Assembly: GCA_900766165.1 (NCBI GenBank)
Contig: CAAFUK010000076.1
Coordinates: 1-11,645 of the forward strand
Length of the DNA: 11,645 nt
DNA from: an uncultured Collinsella sp.
GTDB taxonomy: Bacteria > Actinomycetota > Coriobacteriia > Coriobacteriales > Coriobacteriaceae
Direction: 5' to 3'
Shown: positions 6,783 to 11,645 of the stretch, piece after piece
How the letters are laid out: each line of letters opens with the position of its first letter
Position numbering within the stretch: the first letter of the stretch is position 1
Notes under the pieces: generated by a model
What the model saw: the letters and a program-made list of their open reading frames with translations, nothing else
Database searches by the model: none
What the model was told of the DNA's origin: nothing
Position numbers and translations under genes: made by a program

Positions 6783-7859
6783 TTAAAATTGGTTCAAGAA
6801 GCGCATATCGCCAGTCATGAGCGTTCTGAGGTCGGGCAGGTCGTAGCGCAGGGCCGCGACGCGCTCGGCGCCAATACCAAAGGCGAAGCCGGTGTACTTC
6901 TCGGGGTCGATGCCGCAGTTGATCAGGACGTTGGGGTCGACCATGCCGCAGCCCAGGATCTCGATCCAGCCGCTGTGCTTGCAGAAGTTGCAGCCCTTGC
7001 CGCCGCAGACGTGGCAGCTCACGTCCACCTCGCAGGAAGGCTCGGTGAAGGGGAAGAAGTGCGGGCGGTAGCGCGTCTTGCGGTCCTCGCCAAACATGCA
7101 CTTAACAAAGTAGTCGAGCGTGCCCTTAAGGTCGCCAAAGGTGATGCCCTCGTCGACGACCAGGCCCTCAATCTGGTTGAACTGCGGCAGGTGGCAGGCG
7201 TCGGCCGTGTCGGGACGGTAGACGGTACCCGGGCAGATCATGTAGATGGGCGGCTTCTGCGACTCCATAGTGTGGATCTGCACGCCCGAGGTCTGGGTGC
7301 GCAGCAGCACGTCGGACTCGCCGTGGGCGTGTGCCTCGGGATGAGCGACACTGCCGGGGTTGTTATCGACCACGTAGAAGGTATCGCGGGCCGAGCGGCT
7401 CGGGTGATCCATGGGCGCGTTGAGCGCGGTGAAGTTGTAGTAGGAGGTGTCGACCATGGGGCCGGACTCGACGGTGTAGCCGATGCCGCAGAAGATGTCC
7501 TCGGCCTCCTCGATAATCTGCTTGATCAGGTGCTGGTGACCGATCTGCGGACGGATGCCCGGCAGCGTGATATCGACGGCCTCGTGCTCAAGCGCATGCT
7601 TGAGGGCGGCGGCCTTCATCTCGGTCGTGCGCTCGTCGAGCATGCCCTCGATCAGCTGGCGCATCTCGTTGGCGCGCTTGCCCATGACGGGGCGATCCTC
7701 GGGGGCGAGCTTGCCCATCATGCGCATCAGGCCGGTAATACGACCCTTGCGGCCGAGCAGTTCAATGCGTGCGGCCTCGAGCTTGGCTGCGTCATCGGCG
7801 CCGGCGACGAGCTCCTTGGCCTCTTCCTCGAGTTTGACCAGATCATCAATCAGACTCAT
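6783..7859 (-). CDS. pheS: Phenylalanine--tRNA ligase alpha subunit
   Basis: This 358-residue catalytic chain activates phenylalanine and transfers it to tRNA-Phe, in complex with PheT. It has an N-terminal coiled-coil arm (about 1-90, charged and Ala-rich) and a class II synthetase core: motif 1 around DHPSRSARDTFYV (151-163), motif 2 around RYRPHFFPFTEPSCEVDV (263-280), and motif 3 GFAFGIGAERVAALRY (324-339). A Cys cluster (C282, C285, C290, C293) in SCHVCGGKGCNFC is common in Gram-positive-type PheS and looks metal-binding. The Ala in the FAFG stretch corresponds to the pocket position that governs p-chlorophenylalanine discrimination in E. coli. The ATG at 7859 has AAAGGGA six bases or so upstream. 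In-frame codons up to 7970 belong to the T-box leader and are not coding. Expression should rise when tRNA-Phe is uncharged. Confidence 0.98.
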   Translation of the reverse strand: MSLIDDLVKLEEEAKELVAGADDAAKLEAARIELLGRKGRITGLMRMMGKLAPEDRPVMGKRANEMRQLIEGMLDERTTEMKAAALKHALEHEAVDITLPGIRPQIGHQHLIKQIIEEAEDIFCGIGYTVESGPMVDTSYYNFTALNAPMDHPSRSARDTFYVVDNNPGSVAHPEAHAHGESDVLLRTQTSGVQIHTMESQKPPIYMICPGTVYRPDTADACHLPQFNQIEGLVVDEGITFGDLKGTLDYFVKCMFGEDRKTRYRPHFFPFTEPSCEVDVSCHVCGGKGCNFCKHSGWIEILGCGMVDPNVLINCGIDPEKYTGFAFGIGAERVAALRYDLPDLRTLMTGDMRFLNQF

Positions 7860-7944
7860 GTCTTCCCTTTCGTCTCTCGCGCATCCACTTGTCGCGGCGG
7901 CCGGAGCCACGCGACACTGCGAATGTGCGGCCCGGTTCGGTAAC

Positions 7945-7983
7945 AAAAAACCGTCCTCGGGCATGTGCATTGCCCAAGGACGG
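7945..7983 (-). terminator. T-box regulatory terminator of pheST
   Basis: On the minus strand a 13-position stem, CCGTCCTTGGGCA with TGCCCGAGGACGG, is followed by six T residues. The one non-Watson-Crick position is a U-G pair in this strand's RNA. The 5' arm begins directly after the T-box sequence, as expected for the competing terminator that forms when tRNA-Phe is charged. Confidence 0.92.
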
Positions 7984-8216
7984 TTGAATTCCGCGGTACC
8001 ACCTTGTTTGACCCGGCGGATGTCTGGCCCGCCGTGCCCACTCTGTGCCCCTTGTCGCGAGGCTCACGGCTTCCCTACTGGGGCTTCGCTGCCGCTGGCC
8101 GCGCGCCCGTTGAGGTCGCTGCTCGGGAGTGAACGCTTGGCCCTTGCCACCACAGGAAGGCTTGCAGCCCATGACCTTCCCTCTCTTGCCGGCGACGCGG
8201 CGGGCAAAACCCTCTC
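7945..8216 (-). ncRNA. T-box leader, tRNA-Phe responsive
   Basis: The minus-strand leader of pheS contains the conserved T-box AAGGTGGTACCGCGG (7991-8005), which forms the antiterminator and binds the tRNA NCCA end, followed by the terminator at 7945-7983. Upstream, a long Stem I region includes a GGAAGG/CCTTCC hairpin. A candidate specifier codon UUC (Phe) at 8131-8133 is followed by A and then by CTCC, which can pair with GGAG near the 5' end (about 8211-8216) to close the base of Stem I. UUC fits a phenylalanine synthetase operon. By the known mechanism, uncharged tRNA-Phe stabilises the antiterminator and allows pheST transcription. The exact 5' boundary and Stem I pairing are my hand fold. 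Confidence 0.93.
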
Positions 8217-8235
8217 CGTCAACGCATTGGGCTAT

Positions 8236-8244
8236 AGGATAACA
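8236..8244 (-). promoter_or_regulatory. Possible extended -10 promoter of the pheST leader
   Basis: On the minus strand TGTTATCCT gives a TGn extension and four of six -10 bases. The start would be near 8229, about 13 bases before the first Stem I bases, which is suitable for a T-box leader. An overlapping TATAGC is an alternative -10. No convincing -35 box is seen. Confidence 0.35.
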
Positions 8245-8362
8245 CATTCTGCGCGTGCATCGCCGCGTTCCGCTTTGTTCGCGCTGGGTACAAGATAGGT
8301 AGCTGTGCAAACTGGCCGCGCCGCCGCGTGTGACGGGCGGCCTGCGAGATCAAGGATATGGT

Positions 8363-9937
8363 ATGGGAGAGAAGCACGATAAGAAGGCCAAGCCCGCAGC
8401 GGGCAAGACGCCCAAAGGCATGAAGGTCGATAAGGCCGTCAAAAAATTCCGCAAGCTCGAGGGCAAGCTGTGGACCCGCGAGTACCTGCTCAAGATTGCC
8501 GAGTTTGACGGCGCGACCATTGCCCCCGCCAACGGCGCCGCAGCGCGCGCCGAGGCCATGGGCACCCTTGCCGGCGAGCACCATAAGCTCCTGACCAGCG
8601 AAAAGTCTGTCGAACTTGTGCGCTCGCTAGCACGCGAGACCGTCGCCGGCGGCAAGATCGACGACCCGCAGCTGCTCGACGAGATCCGCGTGCTCGGCCG
8701 CGACCAGCGCGAAGCGAGCGTCATTCCCACCGAGGAGGCCGAGGCCTGGACCAGGCTCACCTGCGAGGCCGACGCCGTGTGGCACAAGGCCAAGACGGCC
8801 AATGACTGGGCGAGCTTTGAGCCCTATGTGGATAGAATCGTCGGCCAGCTTAAGCATCAGGCCGAGCTCATGGACCCCAAGCGCGACCCATACGATGTTT
8901 GGCTCGATCAGTATGAGCGCGGCCTTTCCACCAAGAGCTTCGATGCGTTTTGCGACGAGGTCAAGGCCACGGTCGTGCCGCTCGTGCACGCCATCGGCGA
9001 GCGCGGCCAGCAGCCCGATGCCGACTTTTTGCACGCCCGCGTGCCCGAGGCCGCCCAGCGCGCCATGAGCTTTGACCTTATGAAGCTCGTCGGCCTGGAC
9101 CTGAACGACACCACGCTTGCCTTTACCGAGCACCCGTTTAGCGAGGGCTTTGCCGTGGGCGACGCGCGCATCGCGACGCACATCTACGAGAACGACTGCA
9201 TCTCCAACGTCTACAGCATCATCCACGAGGCGGGACACGCCATGTACGAGCTGGGCGTCAATCCTGCCTATGCGCGCACCTGCCTTGAAGGTGGCACCTC
9301 CATGGGCATTCACGAGAGCCAGAGCCGCTTTTTCGAGAACACCGTGGGTCGCAGCCGCGCCTTTATGGGCCCGCTGCTCGAGGTGCTGCGCCGTCACGCG
9401 CCCGAGGTCTATGGCAGCGTGGACGAGGATACGCTCTACCGCGCCGTGAACATCGCACAGCCGTCGCTGATCCGCACCGAGGCGGACGAGCTCACCTATC
9501 CGCTGCACGTTATGGTGCGCTACGAGATCGAGCGTATGCTGTTTGCCGGTGAGGCCACGGCCAAGGACATCCCCGCGCTTTGGAATCGCTTTATGGACGA
9601 GTACCTGGGCATTCCCGTTCCCGACGACACACACGGCTGTCTGCAGGATACGCACTGGAGCGGTGGCTCGTTTGGCTACTTCCCCACCTATGCGCTGGGC
9701 AGCGCCTACGACGCCATGTTCGTGCCGGCCATGTGCCGCGACGGCGTCGGCCTTACTGGTGCCTGTGCGAGCGGCGATCTGGCGCCCGTCCGTGCCTGGC
9801 TGGGCGAGCACATTTGGCAGTGGGGCCGCGCCAAGGACGCGCCGGAGCTCATCAAGGGCGCCTGCGGCATGGACTTTGACGCCCGCTACTACTGCAGCTA
9901 TCTGCAGGACAAGTTCACCACACTGTACGAGCTGTAA
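8363..9937 (+). CDS. M32-family metallocarboxypeptidase (carboxypeptidase Taq family)
   Basis: This zinc enzyme removes residues from peptide C-termini, probably in the cytoplasm for peptide turnover; no signal peptide is seen. The 524-residue length is close to the family norm of about 500. The active site is H288-E-A-G-H292, and the third metal ligand is E318 in HESQSRFFEN, 26 residues on, the same spacing as in the Pyrococcus enzyme. Other M32 hallmarks are QPSLIRTEADELTYPLH (366-382) and THWSGGSFGYFPTYALG (430-446). The N-terminal 35 residues are Lys-rich and precede the conserved helix, so they look like a lineage-specific extension. The ATG at 8363 follows AAGGA by six bases; a GTG at 8330 is in frame but unlikely. 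It is divergent from pheS and appears monocistronic, ending before a strong hairpin. I saw no clear promoter in 8250-8350. Confidence 0.95.
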   Translation: MGEKHDKKAKPAAGKTPKGMKVDKAVKKFRKLEGKLWTREYLLKIAEFDGATIAPANGAAARAEAMGTLAGEHHKLLTSEKSVELVRSLARETVAGGKIDDPQLLDEIRVLGRDQREASVIPTEEAEAWTRLTCEADAVWHKAKTANDWASFEPYVDRIVGQLKHQAELMDPKRDPYDVWLDQYERGLSTKSFDAFCDEVKATVVPLVHAIGERGQQPDADFLHARVPEAAQRAMSFDLMKLVGLDLNDTTLAFTEHPFSEGFAVGDARIATHIYENDCISNVYSIIHEAGHAMYELGVNPAYARTCLEGGTSMGIHESQSRFFENTVGRSRAFMGPLLEVLRRHAPEVYGSVDEDTLYRAVNIAQPSLIRTEADELTYPLHVMVRYEIERMLFAGEATAKDIPALWNRFMDEYLGIPVPDDTHGCLQDTHWSGGSFGYFPTYALGSAYDAMFVPAMCRDGVGLTGACASGDLAPVRAWLGEHIWQWGRAKDAPELIKGACGMDFDARYYCSYLQDKFTTLYEL

Positions 9938-9959
9938 AGCTTAGGCGACACGTCAACGC

Positions 9960-10000
9960 AAAGGGGGCGCCGCAGAACCAATCCGCGGCGCCCCCTTTCT
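9960..10000 (+). terminator. GC-rich hairpin between converging carboxypeptidase and glmM genes
   Basis: AAAGGGGGCGCCGC (9960-9973) and GCGGCGCCCCCTTT (9985-9998) form a perfect 14-bp stem with an 11-base loop. It lies 22 bases after the carboxypeptidase stop. The T-tract is short, TTTCT on the plus strand and TTTGC on the minus strand. It can serve both converging transcripts. Confidence 0.8.
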
Positions 10001-10042
10001 CCACCTAGTCCGTTAACGTCAATGTTTTGGCACCGTCGAGCC

Positions 10043-10070
10043 GTTACGCGGTTTGGTAAAACCGCGTAAC
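10043..10070 (-). other. Perfect 12-bp hairpin abutting the glmM stop codon
   Basis: GTTACGCGGTTT (10043-10054) pairs perfectly with AAACCGCGTAAC (10059-10070) around a 4-base loop. The last base of the glmM stop codon is also the first base of the stem. No T-run follows on either strand, so it is not a classical terminator. It may protect the mRNA 3' end or back up the hairpin at 9960-9998. Confidence 0.6.
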
Positions 10071-11401
10071 TACAAAGCTTCCAGGGCGCCTGCGATGAGC
10101 TTCATGGCGGCGTCAGCGGCTGCTTGGTCGGGTGCCTCTGCCAGCACGCGGATCACCGACTCGGTTCCGCTCTTGCGCACGAGCACGCGGCCCTCGCCCG
10201 CCAGCGATGCCTCGGCCTCGGCGATGGCGTTCTGCACGCCCATGCTATCCAGCGCGGCATCCTTATCGGCCACGCGCACGGCCACCTGCGCCTGCGGCAG
10301 CAGCTTGCACGGCGCCGTGAGCTGCGAAAGCGTCTCGCGCTCGGCACGAATCACTTCCATCACGCGCAGCGAGGTCATAATGCCGTCGCCCGTGCGCTCG
10401 ATATCGCCAAAGATCGTATGGCCCGTCTGCTCGCCGCCCAGGCTGTAGCCGCCCTCGCGCATCTTGGCGTACACGTGGCGATCGCCCACGCCGCTGGTCA
10501 CGGCACTCAGGCCGGCAAGCTCAAGCGACTTGATCAGACCAAAGTTGCTGGCGATGGTCGGCACCACGGTACCGCCCGAAAGGCGGCCGTGCTTGTTCAG
10601 GTACACGCCGCACACGTACAGGATCTGGTCGCCGTCAACCACGCGGCCGCGCTCGTCCACGGCCAGGCATCGGTCGGCATCGCCGTCGTAGGCAAAGCCC
10701 ACGTCTAGGCCCTGCTCCACCACGTGGCGCTGCAGACGCTCCATGTGCGTCGATCCACAGTCGACGTTGATGTTGAAACCATCGGGCGCGGCGTTAATTA
10801 CACGCACATCGGCGCCGAGCGCGTCGAACACCGGCTTGGCGACCGAGGACGCCGAGCCGTTGGCGCAGTCCAGGCCGATCTTGACACCCTGCAACGAAAA
10901 GTTGGCGCTTGCAATGAGCGAGGCGATGTAGCGGTTGCGGCCCTGCATGTAGTCCACCGTGGCGCCGATGTGGTTGCCCGTGGCCAGCGGCACCTCGCTC
11001 TTACCATCGATGTAGTCCTCGATGAGCTCCAGCACGTCCTCGTCCATCTTAAAGCCGTCGCTGTTGACGAGCTTGATGCCGTTATCGCAAAACGGGTTGT
11101 GGCTCGCGCTGATCATGATGCCGCAGTCGAAGCAGCCCTCGACCGTCTGATGCGCCACGCCCGGCGTCGGGATTACGTGCAGCATGTAGGCGTCCGCGCC
11201 GCTCGCGACCAAGCCGCTCACCAGCGCCGCCTCGAACATATAGCTCGAACGACGCGTGTCCTTGCCCACGATCACGCGTGCCTTAGCACTGCGATTGGCG
11301 CCGTAATACCAACCCACAAAACGGCCGATCTTATAAGCGTGCTCCACCGTCAGCCCAACGTTGGCCTCGCCGCGAAAGCCGTCGGTGCCAAAGTACTTCA
11401 T
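10070..11401 (-). CDS. glmM: Phosphoglucosamine mutase
   Basis: GlmM interconverts glucosamine-6-phosphate and glucosamine-1-phosphate, the step before GlmU in UDP-GlcNAc and peptidoglycan synthesis. The 443-residue protein has the four alpha-D-phosphohexomutase signatures in order: the phosphoserine loop MISASHNP with catalytic S100, the metal loop DGDADR (239-244), the sugar loop GGEQTGH (322-328, with Thr where Ser is usual), and the phosphate loop RKSGTES (409-415). The opening KYFGTDGFRG is typical of GlmM and separates it from phosphomannomutases and phosphoglucomutases. The ATG at 11401 has AAGGAG five bases upstream. glmS and glmU are not in the window. A terminator-like hairpin ends only 13 bases before the start, so either transcription reads through it or a promoter lies in the 83-base gap; I see no good one. 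Confidence 0.96.
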   Translation of the reverse strand: MKYFGTDGFRGEANVGLTVEHAYKIGRFVGWYYGANRSAKARVIVGKDTRRSSYMFEAALVSGLVASGADAYMLHVIPTPGVAHQTVEGCFDCGIMISASHNPFCDNGIKLVNSDGFKMDEDVLELIEDYIDGKSEVPLATGNHIGATVDYMQGRNRYIASLIASANFSLQGVKIGLDCANGSASSVAKPVFDALGADVRVINAAPDGFNINVDCGSTHMERLQRHVVEQGLDVGFAYDGDADRCLAVDERGRVVDGDQILYVCGVYLNKHGRLSGGTVVPTIASNFGLIKSLELAGLSAVTSGVGDRHVYAKMREGGYSLGGEQTGHTIFGDIERTGDGIMTSLRVMEVIRAERETLSQLTAPCKLLPQAQVAVRVADKDAALDSMGVQNAIAEAEASLAGEGRVLVRKSGTESVIRVLAEAPDQAAADAAMKLIAGALEAL

Positions 11402-11414
11402 GCGCTCTCCTTAT

Positions 11415-11447
11415 AAAAATGGGGCGAACAGATTATCTGTCCGCCCC
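11415..11447 (-). terminator. Terminator or attenuator just upstream of glmM
   Basis: On the minus strand GGGGCG (11442-11447) pairs with CGCCCC (11421-11426), and inner ACAGA/TCTGT close on a TAA loop. A run of five T follows (11415-11419). The position 11427/11441 pairs as G-U only in minus-strand RNA, supporting that strand as the functional one. It ends the upstream partial gene, but it also lies immediately before the glmM ribosome binding site. Confidence 0.8.
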
Positions 11448-11484
11448 AAAATGGTACTCGATTATCTGGACTACCAGAAAAACC

Positions 11485-11645
11485 CTACGCCGACGCGCTG
11501 TCGCGAGCCGCCTGGCACGTGGGGGTCTGGCGCAGCGTAAGCGGCTTATCCCCCGCCTCGGCCGACGTGGTCAGCGTATAGGTGATCGTCGTCGTCTCGC
11601 CCGCATGCAGGTCAACGGTTCCCGAATAGAAGGGAATGCCATGCC
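11485..11645 (-). CDS. C-terminal end of a truncated gene, possibly DUF4012 family
   Basis: The reading frame is open from the window edge to a TAG at 11485-11487, giving the last 53 residues; the 5' part lies beyond the window. The tail contains GIPFYSGTVDLHAGETTTITYTL and then KPLTLRQTPTC, a beta-strand-rich, Thr-rich pattern like the end of an extracytoplasmic beta-sandwich. It reminds me of the C-termini of actinobacterial DUF4012 proteins, which are often found near cell-surface polysaccharide genes. That family match is from memory of the pattern and is tentative. Coding status is well supported by the codon bias and by the terminator 38 bases downstream. A Cys follows the final strand. 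Confidence 0.7.
   Translation of the reverse strand, partial: HGIPFYSGTVDLHAGETTTITYTLTTSAEAGDKPLTLRQTPTCQAARDSASA

Noticed and set aside
6735..7943. Long plus-strand open frame of about 400 codons opposite pheS
   Set aside because: It mirrors the whole pheS gene. Long antisense frames are common in GC-rich codon-biased genes, and pheS is certain. The same applies to the long frames opposite pheT, cbiM, the carboxypeptidase and glmM.
7860..7970. In-frame 37-codon extension upstream of pheS (MHMPEDGFLL...)
   Set aside because: It is read from the T-box terminator. The ATG at 7859 has a proper ribosome binding site and gives the normal PheS length.

Overview
This is a GC-rich, gene-dense stretch of bacterial chromosome. 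The GC-rich codon use, short intergenic gaps, T-box-controlled pheST, a PF00882 phospholipase-like gene and a DUF4012-like gene beside glmM suggest a Coriobacteriia actinobacterium such as Collinsella. That placement is inferred from gene content and style, not from a search. All genes but one lie on the minus strand. I found no phage, insertion sequence, CRISPR, toxin-antitoxin or biosynthetic cluster.

Layout, left to right. A plus-reading terminator at the left edge (1-33) belongs to something outside the window. A zinc-dependent phospholipase C family gene follows (181-1029, minus). Next is a compact three-gene ECF-type metal transporter (1109-3823, minus), read in the order M, Q, O: a substrate-binding membrane protein with a fused N-like C-terminal extension, a transmembrane coupling protein, and one ATPase. 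Just upstream of the M gene is a perfect 28-bp inverted repeat (GTGTTACG-N12-CGTAACAC) of the kind bound by the nickel regulator NikR, so nickel may be the true substrate even though the proteins would usually be labelled CbiMQO.

The region between the transporter and pheT (3824-4148) carries that operator, a weak promoter and a 95-bp nested palindrome that also holds a likely pheT terminator. The phenylalanyl-tRNA synthetase genes pheS and pheT (minus) follow a T-box leader with a UUC (Phe) specifier candidate, a textbook T-box sequence and an intrinsic terminator. They are separated by an unusual 180-nt spacer full of inverted repeats.

Divergent from pheS is an M32-family metallocarboxypeptidase (8363-9937, plus), ending in a strong GC-rich hairpin shared with the converging glmM (10070-11401, minus). 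GlmM makes glucosamine-1-phosphate for peptidoglycan. A hairpin with a U-tract sits directly before the glmM ribosome binding site, and upstream of that is the 3' end of a gene cut by the window edge, possibly DUF4012.

The genes are mostly housekeeping. The points most worth following are the metal-responsive operator, the two palindromic elements beside pheT, and the hairpin before glmM. I did not find convincing evidence of a wholly new system.
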